24,873 nt of DNA. Origin: Chrysochromulina tobinii. Its lineage: Eukaryota; Haptophyta; Prymnesiales; Chrysochromulinaceae. The first letter of the stretch is position 1. Every line of letters starts with the position of its first letter. The stretch spans positions 1-24,873 of the forward strand of contig JWZX01002924.1 of assembly GCA_001275005.1 (NCBI GenBank), given 5' to 3'. This document shows positions 1 through 7,360 of this stretch, one piece after another. The position numbers and the translations under genes were made by a program. The notes beneath the pieces are model-generated. The model had not been told where the DNA came from and searched no databases. It saw only the letters and a list, made by a program, of their open reading frames with translations.

Positions 1-250
1 CCCTAACTTCCGGACGCCCGCAGGGGTCCTGGGATGGGAAGATGTGAGGCCTGGGTTCTGTTGCCAAGTTCAGCCTGCCAAGACCATGGTGTTCCCGCAT
101 CACACAGCACCCACACCGTTGGTAAGGCCGTACACCAAACCAGCTCCAGAACATAGCCCCCTACCTTTCCCTAACTTCCAGACACCCGCAGGGGTCCTGG
201 GATGGGAAGATGTGAGGCCTGGGCTCCGTCGCAGTTTCAGCTTGCCGAGG
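1..250. repeat. Imperfect direct repeat, 168-bp period
   Basis: Positions 1-82 and 169-250 are near-identical. Both begin CCCTAACTTCC and share GCAGGGGTCCTGGGATGGGA and the following GAAGATGTGAGGCCTGGG with only a few mismatches. The similarity weakens after about 60 bases. The second copy runs into the GC-rich tract of the proline-rich pseudogene on the minus strand, so the repeat lies at that gene's 3' side. It is probably a local tandem duplication, and more copies may lie left of the window. Confidence 0.85.
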
Positions 251-1117
251 GCGGCGGCGGCAGTGAGGACGGCGGCGGTGGAGGCGCGCCGGCGGCGGTG
301 GAGGCGGTGAGGGCGGCGGCGAGGGCGGCGGCAGTGAGGGTGGCGGTGATGGTGGTGGAGGAGGCGAGGGTAATGGTGAGGGAGGGGGTGATGGAGGCGG
401 CGGCGAGGTCAGAGGAGGCAAGGAGGGTGGATATGGAGGCTGCAGCGATGAGGTGGTGGCGACTGCGGCAATGATGGTGGCGCTGATGGCGGCGATGGTG
501 ACGGTGGCGGCGGCGAGGGCGGCCTCGGCGGCGGCCTCGGCGGCGGCGACGGTGGAGGGCTTGGCGGCGGCAGCGACGGCAGCAGCGGCGAGGGTCGGGG
601 CGGCCAAGGCAGCGACGGCAGTGGCAAGCATCTTTCGCCTCAGTCATTGCAGTCCATCCCTAACGCGCAATATCTGGTATCTGGTAGGGTGCCAGGGCCT
701 CCGTCGTCGCACATTTTGTCTCGGCCGTAGGTGCATGTATTTGCGCGCAAGCATCCGGGTGATACCGGTGGCGAAAGCGGAGGAGGAGGAGGCGACAGCG
801 AGGGCGGAGAGGGCGGAGAGGGCAGAGAGGGCGGAGAGGTCGGTGGTGGCGGTGGCGGCGAGGGCGGTGGCAGCGGTGGCGGCGAGGGCGGCGGCGAAGG
901 AGGCGGCGGGCTGGGTGGAGGCGACGGCGGTGGCGGTGAAGGAGGGGTTGAGGGTGGAGGAGGTGATGGCGGCGGCGATGATGGTGGCGGCGGCGAGGGC
1001 GGCGGCGGCGAGGGCAACGGTTGTGGGCGGCGGCGGCGAGGGCGGCGGTGGTGATGGTGGATCCAGAAACAGTGCACGGCCAGCACCTACCCATGAGCGC
1101 AGCAGGTTCTGCCACAC
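230..1117 (-). pseudogene. Broken proline-rich (SPPP) protein gene with algal Cys motif
   Basis: On the minus strand, 1086-640 encodes a long Ser-Pro tract (SPPPPSPPPS type) followed by a Cys-rich module: C-x5-C-x7-C, then DDGGPG, then C-x4-DC-ND. I know this CDDGG..C.LG.DC.DCG pattern from many secreted algal proteins, where it follows or alternates with SPPP linkers. The frame then hits TGA at 642-640, exactly where the motif normally has its last Cys (DC-x-DC-G). Reading past it, the same frame continues G-E-R-C and another proline tract to a stop at 411-409. The SPPP signal then moves to a second frame (about 450-250), and near 1080-1040 yet another frame carries it. Frame changes plus the stop suggest a decayed gene. 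An assembly error in GC repeats, or unseen introns, could give the same picture. The complementary plus-strand Gly-rich frames lack any motif and are taken as shadows. Confidence 0.6.
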
Positions 1118-1147
1118 TTCAAATTAGTCCCCGCCGCCTTCACCTCT

Positions 1148-1657
1148 TCAGCCTCGAAAAGCAGCGCGTCGCAAAAAACAGCACGAGCTGCCATTCGGCA
1201 CATCCCATTCAAGCCGCCCAGCATCATGCGGCTCTGGCCACCGGACGTGCGCCGTGTAGTCTACGAGCTCAATCGACGGTCTGCCTGGGCTGAAGAGCTC
1301 GACCAGCAGATGCGAAGCCCTGTACATATTGAGCGTATCCTCCGGCAGCTTCAACTCAATGTCCTCACGACGGCAGGGCACGTTCGGGCTTCGTGCCGCG
1401 GGCTCGAGTCGTCGCAAGCGAGCGTACACACGAGCTTTGTGGAAAGCGCTCACGGTGCCGTCCCATCGCTTTCCCACCAATGCCACATGCCACCGAGCCA
1501 CATCCAGCTTGCCGGCGCGCAGCACATCCCGATCAGAAAAGTTCTGCGGCAGCACGCATCCCGCGGCGACCAGGTTCGCCGCCTCGCTGCGACGGCCGTT
1601 AGAGCGCAGCGTCTCGGCACGCGCCAGCACCGCCTGCTCGACGTCCGTCCACTCCAT
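1148..1657 (-). CDS. Unrecognised protein, possible terminal exon
   Basis: The frame from the ATG at 1657 encodes about 169 residues beginning MEWTDVEQAVLARAE. Codons are strongly G/C-ending and the product mixes charged and hydrophobic residues, unlike the low-complexity shadows nearby, so it is probably real coding sequence. No catalytic motif, signal peptide or membrane segment is visible, and I cannot name a family. The frame stays open upstream to a TGA near 1775, with no ATG before 1657 but with the residues S-D-C-G-E-A-L-V-L-I-E-D leading into it. The gene may therefore start in an upstream exon. It lies about 100 bp downstream (in its own direction) of one copy of the CCTATAATAACACTCGC motif. 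It may be a fragment belonging to a mobile element. Confidence 0.5.
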   Translation of the reverse strand: MEWTDVEQAVLARAETLRSNGRRSEAANLVAAGCVLPQNFSDRDVLRAGKLDVARWHVALVGKRWDGTVSAFHKARVYARLRRLEPAARSPNVPCRREDIELKLPEDTLNMYRASHLLVELFSPGRPSIELVDYTAHVRWPEPHDAGRLEWDVPNGSSCCFLRRAAFRG

Positions 1658-1750
1658 GTCTTCGATGAGCACGAGGGCCTCGCCACAATCGGACGCCCGA
1701 TGGGCCCAGCTCGACCCAGGAAAACGACGACTTTTTTCCGACGACCCATT

Positions 1751-1767
1751 CCTATAATAACACTCGC
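1751..1767 (+). repeat. 17-bp motif CCTATAATAACACTCGC, copy 1
   Basis: This is identical to 3439-3455 and in the same orientation. The match extends to 1750-1772 against 3438-3460 with one mismatch. It is followed by an AT-rich run (poly-T at about 1787-1801). On the minus strand both copies read through as the residues IASVIIG. It may be a shared regulatory site, an element end or a remnant of a repeated sequence. Confidence 0.7.
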
Positions 1768-1907
1768 TATGTCAGCGGTGACAAATTTTTTATTTTTTTT
1801 TTCCGACAACCATTTTACCGGTATCGATAATGACACACACAATCACCCTTCCCAAATAAACGCAAACGAGATCGAAACAAGCCACGTATCTCATTCTTGA
1901 AACGCGC

Positions 1908-2666
1908 TCATTGATCGCCCGCGCGACGCTTACGCCCGCGCGCGTCGGTCACCTGCTCGCTCGACGAACCGGCCTTGTCCTCCAACATCTTCGTCGGCGT
2001 CATCGGCACGATGGGCTCTGCCCCAGTGCAGATTGCGATCGCGTTCTGCTTGTCCGCGTTCATGACCATCACCGTGAATTTGTAGTATTCCTGCATGACC
2101 GCGCACTGTTTCTCCGCGCGCGCGGCCTGGTCGAGGCCCATGAACTCGGTCGCTTTGCACCCAAACAATGCGAATCCGGCAGCGTCACAGATCTTGAGGA
2201 CCATCGAGTGCTGGTTGTCGAACGCATCGTCCGCGATGACGAGCTCAGAGCTGTAGCCGTAGACACCAGTCACGCCCTCCATGTTGCATTGCAGGCACTT
2301 GCCGTTGATGACTGTGCCACGGCAAGTAGCCTCGCCAGGGTCCAGCGAGTGCTTGAGACGACACGTGAGTGGCGGCATGGACTGCAAATAGCCCTTCACA
2401 GAGAAGTTGTCCTTCGCCTTCGTCGACTGCGCGACGGCCTTCTTCAAGTTCTTCACCGAGAGGTCGCGCTTCGAAGGGTCTGCGATCGGGTCCTTCAGGC
2501 ATGACTCGCCAGCAGCACTCAGCAAAATTTGCTTCTGCTTGTGCTTGATCGCCATCTTCTTGAGCTCGTGATCAGACAGACCAGGTCCGTACTCAATAGA
2601 GTGGTCATCGAGGTAGCGCAGGACGAGTTGCGTGTCCTCGAAACCTGCGAGCAACGCAGCGAAATC
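1908..2666 (-). CDS. RPA-like single-stranded DNA-binding OB-fold protein (RPA1 C-terminal type)
   Basis: From the first in-frame Leu (TTG, 2654) 248 residues are encoded. There is no in-frame ATG: the frame is open from about 2697, and a good splice acceptor (GGCGCAG, ending at 2667) precedes the codon GAT at 2666, so this is probably a last exon. Residues 98-123 form a Cys4 ribbon (C98, C111, C120, C123: C-x12-C-x8-C-x2-C). After it come beta-rich stretches typical of an OB-fold: ELVIADD; SMVLKICDAAGFALFGC; YYKFTVMVMNADKQNAIAIC. Order and spacing match the zinc-ribbon DNA-binding domain C of the replication protein A large subunit, which binds single-stranded DNA. The tail RGRKRR looks like a nuclear localisation signal. 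The usual upstream OB-folds of RPA1 are absent. Free-standing RPA domains occur in Helitrons and other elements as well as in hosts. The call rests on pattern, not on alignment. Confidence 0.5.
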   Translation of the reverse strand, partial: DFAALLAGFEDTQLVLRYLDDHSIEYGPGLSDHELKKMAIKHKQKQILLSAAGESCLKDPIADPSKRDLSVKNLKKAVAQSTKAKDNFSVKGYLQSMPPLTCRLKHSLDPGEATCRGTVINGKCLQCNMEGVTGVYGYSSELVIADDAFDNQHSMVLKICDAAGFALFGCKATEFMGLDQAARAEKQCAVMQEYYKFTVMVMNADKQNAIAICTGAEPIVPMTPTKMLEDKAGSSSEQVTDARGRKRRAGDQ

Positions 2667-3028
2667 CTGCGCCAGCAGAGCGCACGTGCGAAATCAGCGG
2701 GCGCCATGCGGAAAACACGTGACGTTCGCGACGGCGCGATGAATGGCGACGAGCGATTGCCGTTGCAATGCAAGGCGCGGTGCGATTGTCCGGAAACGTC
2801 TTCGTGAAACTAACTTGCTGAGCACGCATGGCGTGGGCGCAGAGCTGCAGCGCGCGCGCACCATTTCTTCGTGACGCAGATGCTCGCGGAGATCAACGAA
2901 AGATATGCTGGATCTGTAATCAACCCTGACACTTCCATGACCTTTCTGTATGCATCTGATTAAACGCGTTCCTGACGATCACCGAGCGCACCTGAGCATC
3001 CTAGCTGGGCAGCAGGTTCTCGGCAACC
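2667..3028. other. Gap between divergent ORFs; possible short exon
   Basis: This separates the RPA-like frame (minus) from the ORF at 3029 (plus). On the minus strand an ATG at 2707-2705 starts M-A-P-A-D-F-A, and D-F-A recurs at the start of the long frame (2666), as if a small insertion split the original N-terminus. On the plus strand 2862-2963 reads H-H-F-F-V-T-Q-M-L-A-E-I-N-E-R-Y-A-G and ends at TAA. This is protein-like but too short to call. No RNA gene or clear promoter was seen. Confidence 0.35.
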
Positions 3029-3445
3029 ATGCCAATGAAGCGCGTCCAGAAGCAGCTTTTCAAGTCGAACGACGTCGTCGATGCGGATTTCTCGTCGTTG
3101 CACGCAGATGATTGGTGCGACGATTTGCGCACGTTCGAAGCCGACTGCATGCACGAGATGCGCATGCAAAAGGACCGTGCGCAAAGCGAGGCCCGTGCGC
3201 AGAACGAGGCCTGTGTCTCGGCGCCTGAACCCAATGCGCGCGCACGACGCACGCGTCAGGTGATTGATGTCGCAGGCCTATTCGCAGCTGACGGGCACGT
3301 GAGAGAGTTTTCGCTGACGTTCGGGGCGCTCAAACAGCACGTGCCGATGGCATGGTACCATGCGCTCATTGAATTCCTGCAAAAGTACGGCACCAAAGGC
3401 GCCATCTCTCTCGAGCGAGGTAACAAAGACGAGCATCTCCTATAA
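3029..3445 (+). CDS. Unrecognised 138-residue protein
   Basis: An ATG at 3029 opens 138 codons ending CAT-CTC-CTA-TAA. The stop lies inside the second copy of the CCTATAATAACACTCGC motif. The N-terminal half is charged (MPMKRVQKQL; many Glu, Arg and Gln around residues 40-65). The C-terminal third is more globular (FSLTFGALKQHVPMAWYHAL). Codon use looks coding. No family, signal peptide or membrane helix is recognised. It is divergent from the RPA-like gene and could be a partner in the same element or a captured gene fragment. It may also be a last exon, because the upstream region offers no clear promoter. Confidence 0.4.
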   Translation: MPMKRVQKQLFKSNDVVDADFSSLHADDWCDDLRTFEADCMHEMRMQKDRAQSEARAQNEACVSAPEPNARARRTRQVIDVAGLFAADGHVREFSLTFGALKQHVPMAWYHALIEFLQKYGTKGAISLERGNKDEHLL

Positions 3446-3455
3446 TAACACTCGC
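3439..3455 (+). repeat. 17-bp motif CCTATAATAACACTCGC, copy 2
   Basis: Identical to 1751-1767, same orientation, 1688 bp away. It overlaps the stop codon of the 3029-3445 ORF and lies 25 bp before the ATG (3480) of the JmjC-like fragment. Together the copies bracket the RPA-like gene and the 138-residue ORF. Confidence 0.7.
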
Positions 3456-3479
3456 AATGTTATTCTGTAGAAAAGCTAG

Positions 3480-3930
3480 ATGTTTTCGCACAAAAAAGTG
3501 CACGCGGCCGAGCAGGAGGCGCAGCGGCTGCAGCACGCGGCGAGCGCGGCCGACAAGGCGCGCAAAATGGAGCAGTATCCTAGCCGACTCGACGGTGACG
3601 CCGACCCCATCCGACTCGAAAGCGCTCCTCAAGAAGCAAGAGGAGAATCGCAAGAAACGCGAGAAGGCGAAGGCCAAGAAGCGTGCCGCGGCAGCCGCGG
3701 CAGCCGCCGCCGCATCGCCGTCGCCCAGCAGTACAGGCCGTCATGTTGACGTTCGTGACGACCTGTCGTACCTCGAGTTCACGGAGCGCTATCGGCACAA
3801 ACGGCCTGTTCTTATCAGAGGAATGGCGACCCCTTGGCTCGCAACCTCGCGTTGGCAGGATGTCACCCATCTCCGCACGCTACTCGAAAAAGACGTGCTG
3901 GTGCTCTGGCCAGGAGCGATGCGGGTTCTA
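3480..3930 (+). pseudogene. JmjC/cupin-type oxygenase N-terminal fragment, frameshifted and truncated
   Basis: An ATG at 3480 starts a charged helix (MFSHKKVHAAEQEAQRLQH, on to about residue 33). Near 3575 the sensible reading jumps one frame, into LADSTVTPTP, a Lys/Arg-rich stretch KKREKAKAKKR and an Ala run, and then the conserved part: FTERYRHKRPVLIRGMATPW, then a TSRW-containing turn and L-R-T-L-L-E-K-D-V-L-V. The pattern F-x3-Y-x3-(K)RPV-L-IRG with a following Trp marks the start of JmjC/cupin_8 domains, the Fe(II)/2-oxoglutarate hydroxylases that include histone demethylases and lysyl hydroxylases. After about 3925 no frame continues the fold, so the His-x-Asp...His metal site is missing. 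GTG at the break could be a splice donor, but I see no downstream exon before 4840. It is either a gene remnant or a fragment captured by an element. Confidence 0.5.
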
Positions 3931-4496
3931 TACCTAAAGTCCTGGCGCACTGCATCACCACCGGCAGTGCCGCACACTGCGTGGATCTCAAAAAGCCACC
4001 CGCGCGGTTCACTGCGGCAAAGCGCAGGCATGCTCCGGTGGGTGCTCATCGCCCTCGCGCCAACAGTCTGCGACTCATTGACCTCGGTCAACGGACTGAT
4101 GAGTCGAGAAGGATCTTCACGACGAATGCGAATAGGAATGCAGCTGTTAGTTCTCAGGGGGTGTTACGGACCCCTATAATTTTAGAGGGATAGATAGTTA
4201 AAGATAGCTCCAAGCCTCCGGTACGTGAACCATCGCGATTGTTGTGTCACGCGCGGCGGCAGTCTCACGCGGTCACGCAGTCTCTGACTCTGTGCATTGA
4301 GATGGCCGCGGATCAGTGTGCGTGACTCTGGCCTCGGAGTAGTGGGGGGCTTGTGGGGGGCAGGCGTAGGGGCAACGGAAAAATTGCCTCTTTTACTTGT
4401 TCGCGTCCGGCGGCCTACCCGTGGTACCTGCGCGGTACCGGTACACGCGGTCGTGCGTGTGCGTTGGTGGGTCTGGATGGTTGATGTGAGGTTCGA

Positions 4497-4572
4497 CTGT
4501 GTGAGTGTGTGAATTTCAAACAGGACCACACCGTACAGCGGCGCTCATGCGGGCGCGTCCCCGGGGGGGCGT
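4497..4572 (+). repeat. Dispersed repeat, copy 1
   Basis: This matches 7776-7848 in the same orientation. Shared words are TGTGTGAATT, AAACAGGACCACAC, AGCGGCGCTCATGC and a following G-run, with substitutions between them. Both copies follow a GT-rich stretch. The match also makes two short shadow ORFs look alike (KQDHTV-x-RRSC), which does not indicate a gene. It is probably part of an uncharacterised interspersed element. Confidence 0.75.
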
Positions 4573-4723
4573 GTCCCGGCTCCCCCGGTGGCCATCTTCA
4601 AGATCCCCTCTGTGGAGGAACACACCTGTACTGTAAGGAACACGCCTGTAGTGAAGTGTTGTGTGAAGTATTTGAGTTTGATTTGTGCGTGTTGGTGTGT
4701 TGTGAATGAAGTATTAGGGTTAC

Positions 4724-4776
4724 AATACCCGGTAGTAGGGTTAGGGTTAGGGTTACTGAATGAAGTACCGGGTATT
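4724..4776. repeat. Interstitial telomere-like repeat inside an 11-bp inverted repeat
   Basis: Positions 4736-4755 read TAGGG-TTAGGG-TTAGGG-TTA, the common TTAGGG telomere repeat. It is flanked by AATACCCGGTA (4724-4734) and its exact reverse complement TACCGGGTATT (4766-4776). Such internal tracts arise by telomerase-mediated repair of breaks, by chromosome fusion or by element insertion. Confidence 0.8.
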
Positions 4777-4840
4777 CATATGAAGTGCTTTATGGTGATG
4801 CTGGTGACCCCACACGGCGGGGCCAAGTTCTTAGCCGACC

Positions 4841-6289
4841 ATGCTCGTCCTCACGATAACCACGATCCTCGGCCGCCACTGGCAAGAGACGCCCGTGCCA
4901 GCTACGCCTCTTGCGGCTTCGCCGTTTCCGCCTGTGCAGCGCATGAACGAGGTACAACTCAAAGCGATGAGCGAGCTGCGGGCTACGGCGCTTGCCGCTT
5001 CCGCAGCGGCAACGCCGCGGCTGCGCTCGCACCTCGACAGTGACGCCTTTCGCGCGAAGCTGCACGAATGCTGCCCAAGCGTGGCGACGCGTCCGGCCGA
5101 GCAGCTCCTTGAGATGCTGCGCGAAATGAGCGACACGGCCGAGCTAGTCCACTCCTTTGATGGCTCGTTTGACAGCGACATGACAATTGAGATTGGCCTC
5201 TACAATGGGACCGAATACTTTGCGTCGCTGTGGCAGCTGCGCAACCTCGGCTACTATGGCGATCCGATGAATATTACGGCGATGAAGCGCTGGGGACACC
5301 CGGCAGGGCCGGAGGATGCCTCCGAGGAGGGCGTCTTCAAGCTGCCTCCGTTTGATGGGCCGTACGACCTGCCGACCTCATACGAGGCCGCCTCGGGCCG
5401 GCTGCACTACATCGCGCTCAACCTGCAGCGCGTGGACGTGGGCAATCCGATGTTTGGCAACGTGACGGCCATCTTCTCGCCCTCCTTCCGCAAGGATGCT
5501 GTGGCTGCGTCGCCTATCGACTCCGGATTGTACGTGATGGGATGTAACAAGACATACATGGAAACGCCGGGTAGCCACGCGGAGCCCAAACTGGCGAAGA
5601 AGATTGCATGCAACAAGGGGGACATCACCCCCGGCGTGACGATCCCCACCGCCATGGACCATGTGCTGCTGAACAACCGCATCTTCTGGTCCAAGTCCGG
5701 CGGCGTCGACACCCTCGCACGTGCCTTTGCGCGCACCCACGCGGAGCCGGCCCATGCGCCGGCCAAGGTGACGAACGCGAGCAGTGCCGAGTTGATCATG
5801 TACATCGAGCCCAATGTGCTCGCGAATGCTCTCTATTCAGAAAATGCTATCAAGCTCCTCGTGGGCTCCTTCTACGCACTCTTCGGATCCACGCGCGGCG
5901 GCCTACTGCGCCAGTTTGCGGCCGCACGTCGTGTGGCGCTCACCTGGGCAATCGGCGCGTGTTCGACTGGCTTCATTTCGGACGAGAATGTGAGCTTTGC
6001 GGGCGACGTGCGCCTACTCGACTGGCCGACGAGCGGGGCGATGCTGAACGCCACAGCGAGCCCGGGCGACGCGACCAGCTTCGCCGCGCTCTGGGATGCC
6101 GCTGCGGACGAGCGCGCGCACGCGGGTGGCAACCTGACCACGGCCGCTGTCTGGCGCTGGTGGGCGCAGGCGAGATCGACGCTGTCGGGGGCTCTCCGGC
6201 TCTCGCTGCCTCGCCCGGGTGACTGCGCGAGCTGGGAGCGGACGCTGGGCAAGAATGAGGCTGGCGAGTGCGTGGCGTATCTAGATTGA
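4841..6289 (+). CDS. Unknown protein rich in N-glycosylation sites
   Basis: An intact 482-codon ORF. The ATG at 4841 is the first after an in-frame stop (TAG, about 4832-4834). Codons are consistently G/C-ending. The start MLVLTITTILGRHW is a short hydrophobic stretch that could be a weak signal peptide or anchor, followed by a Pro/Ala linker and a helical part (residues about 35-75). Eight N-glycosylation sequons (NGT, NIT, NVT, NKT, NAS, NVS, NAT, NLT) run along the protein, far more than chance, so I infer passage through the secretory pathway. Cys residues at C-C (about 76-77), GCNKT, IACNKG, GACSTG, GDCASW and GECVA fit disulfides. Readable blocks include EIGLYNGTEYFASLWQLRNL and IPTAMDHVLLNN. 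I recognise no catalytic motif or named domain. Confidence 0.75.
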   Translation: MLVLTITTILGRHWQETPVPATPLAASPFPPVQRMNEVQLKAMSELRATALAASAAATPRLRSHLDSDAFRAKLHECCPSVATRPAEQLLEMLREMSDTAELVHSFDGSFDSDMTIEIGLYNGTEYFASLWQLRNLGYYGDPMNITAMKRWGHPAGPEDASEEGVFKLPPFDGPYDLPTSYEAASGRLHYIALNLQRVDVGNPMFGNVTAIFSPSFRKDAVAASPIDSGLYVMGCNKTYMETPGSHAEPKLAKKIACNKGDITPGVTIPTAMDHVLLNNRIFWSKSGGVDTLARAFARTHAEPAHAPAKVTNASSAELIMYIEPNVLANALYSENAIKLLVGSFYALFGSTRGGLLRQFAAARRVALTWAIGACSTGFISDENVSFAGDVRLLDWPTSGAMLNATASPGDATSFAALWDAAADERAHAGGNLTTAAVWRWWAQARSTLSGALRLSLPRPGDCASWERTLGKNEAGECVAYLD

Positions 6290-6440
6290 TGTGTTGTATG
6301 AATTGTCCAGAGTGAGAGGTTAAATGGGGTCTGGCGAAGTGCGGCGGAGACGCTGGATTGCGCGGAACCACGTTTTCGGAGCTCCCGGGCTGTTCGGGAC
6401 GGCGGGCTTCGCCGGATTTCGCCGCATTCATCGTACATCG

Positions 6441-6663
6441 ATTGAGCCCTGGCTGCGCGAGCTGTCGAGCTGTCGAGGCTCCGTCGAGCTGCTGTCGAGG
6501 CCTTGCCTGTCGAGCCTGTCGAGGCTTGTCGAGGCTGACTCCATGTGCCTGTGCGTCGAGGTCTGTCGAGCTGTCAAGAAGCTGTCGAGCTTTGTCGAGC
6601 TGTCGAGTTTCTCACTGTCGAGGCTGTCGAGTTTATATACACTGTCGAGTGTGCTGTCGAGCT
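6441..6663 (+). repeat. Left TGTCGAG-repeat array
   Basis: About 16 GTCGAG words spaced irregularly, mostly CTGTCGAGC or CTGTCGAGG, interrupted by the 22-bp block at 6536-6557, which recurs inverted at 7235-7256. Confidence 0.9.
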
Positions 6664-6816
6664 CGAGCCTGACATGTAGCTTTGCTATTTTGCATGAAGC
6701 ACTCTGACTCTCACAGCAGTAGGCCTAGAGGACCCACACATAAACCACCAACCAATTCCAACCAAACTAGGTCAAACGGATAAAGAACTCGGGCTCGGAG
6801 ATCAGGACCCGTCACA

Positions 6817-6915
6817 CCCTAACCCCTAACCCCACCCCTAAGCCCTACATAGCCACAGGTTTATTTACTGTTATTTTTGTAATACCCACCCTAAACCCCT
6901 ACCTAGCCACTGGTT
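6817..6915. repeat. Degenerate CCCTAA tract and imperfect direct repeat
   Basis: Positions 6817-6848 hold CCCTAACCCCTAACCCC followed by variants, a degenerate telomere-type repeat on the opposite strand to 4736-4755. A roughly 27-bp segment starting CCCTAAGCCCTACATAGCC (from about 6837) recurs imperfectly at about 6889-6915 (CCCTAAACCCCTACCTAGCC). Confidence 0.7.
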
Positions 6916-7187
6916 TCAAGACCAGAAAATGCAATCTTAATGCAATTCTAAGGAGAATTAGGTCAAAAAGAGCACGAAAGAGCACGAACGTGGAACGAAA
7001 GGTCCACCAGAAGTACATCCAAGATCATCCAGCCACCAAGTTGTGTAGTTGACCAGTGGGTCCATCAACCTTCACCCTGAAGGAGTGGGGCTCTAACCTG
7101 GCTTCTCTCAGCTAGTGCTAGATCCCAGTCTTAGACCTCGTGTACGTGTTACCTCGTTAACCTCGTCTCCTCGTGTCACATGTAACC

Positions 7188-7347
7188 TCGTGTCGAGCTC
7201 TGTCGAGCTGTCGAGCTGTCGAGCTTGACACCTTGACGCACAGGCACATGGAGTCACGAGTAGCTCTGTCGAGTAACTGTCGAGTAGCTTTGACTAGCTG
7301 TTTACTAGCTGTCGAGTAACTGTCGAGTTTCCTGTCGAGTTGTCGAG
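7188..7347 (+). repeat. Right TGTCGAG-repeat array
   Basis: About 10 GTCGAG words, first in CTGTCGAGC form and then as CTGTCGAGTAA and CTGTCGAGTAG variants, surrounding the inverted 22-bp block at 7235-7256. Confidence 0.9.
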
Positions 7348-7360
7348 GCCAGGGCTCAAT

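Larger units (their letters stand above)
4194..4840. other. Non-coding region with dispersed and telomeric repeats
   Basis: No credible gene is seen. The stretch contains G-rich tracts (4342-4360 and 4562-4570), one copy of a dispersed repeat (4497-4572), GTGTG-rich DNA around 4455-4510 and 4690-4702, and the telomere-like insertion at 4724-4776. The two GAATGAAGTA words at about 4704 and 4758 are a short direct repeat around the telomeric core. The last 60 bases act as the 5' flank of the gene at 4841; no TATA box is evident there. Confidence 0.5.
6441..7360. mobile_element. Foldback-like non-autonomous element with TGTCGAG-repeat arms
   Basis: The ends are a 13-bp perfect inverted repeat: ATTGAGCCCTGGC at 6441-6453 and GCCAGGGCTCAAT at 7348-7360. 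A second perfect inverted repeat of 22 bp lies inside each arm (6536-6557 and 7235-7256). Both arms (about 6455-6663 and 7188-7347) are dense in GTCGAG, usually as CTGTCGAG: about 16 copies on the left and 10 on the right. The heptamers themselves point the same way in both arms, so only the blocks around them are inverted. The 500-bp centre is AT-richer and has degenerate CCCTAA words and no credible ORF. The structure resembles foldback elements, whose long terminal repeats consist of short subrepeats. No target-site duplication could be fixed, so the outer borders may extend further. Confidence 0.55.

Noticed and set aside
202-1127. Plus-strand Gly-rich and Ala-rich frames (such as 731-1054 and 453-1127)
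   Set aside because: They are the complement of the Ser-Pro tracts; only the minus strand carries a recognisable Cys motif.
6324-6707. ORFs over the TGTCGAG array (Ser/Leu/Arg-rich)
   Set aside because: They are translations of the heptamer array without independent coding signal.
6441-7348. TGTCGAG arrays considered as a CRISPR array
   Set aside because: The repeat unit is about 7 bp with irregular short gaps, no spacers of constant length and no cas genes.
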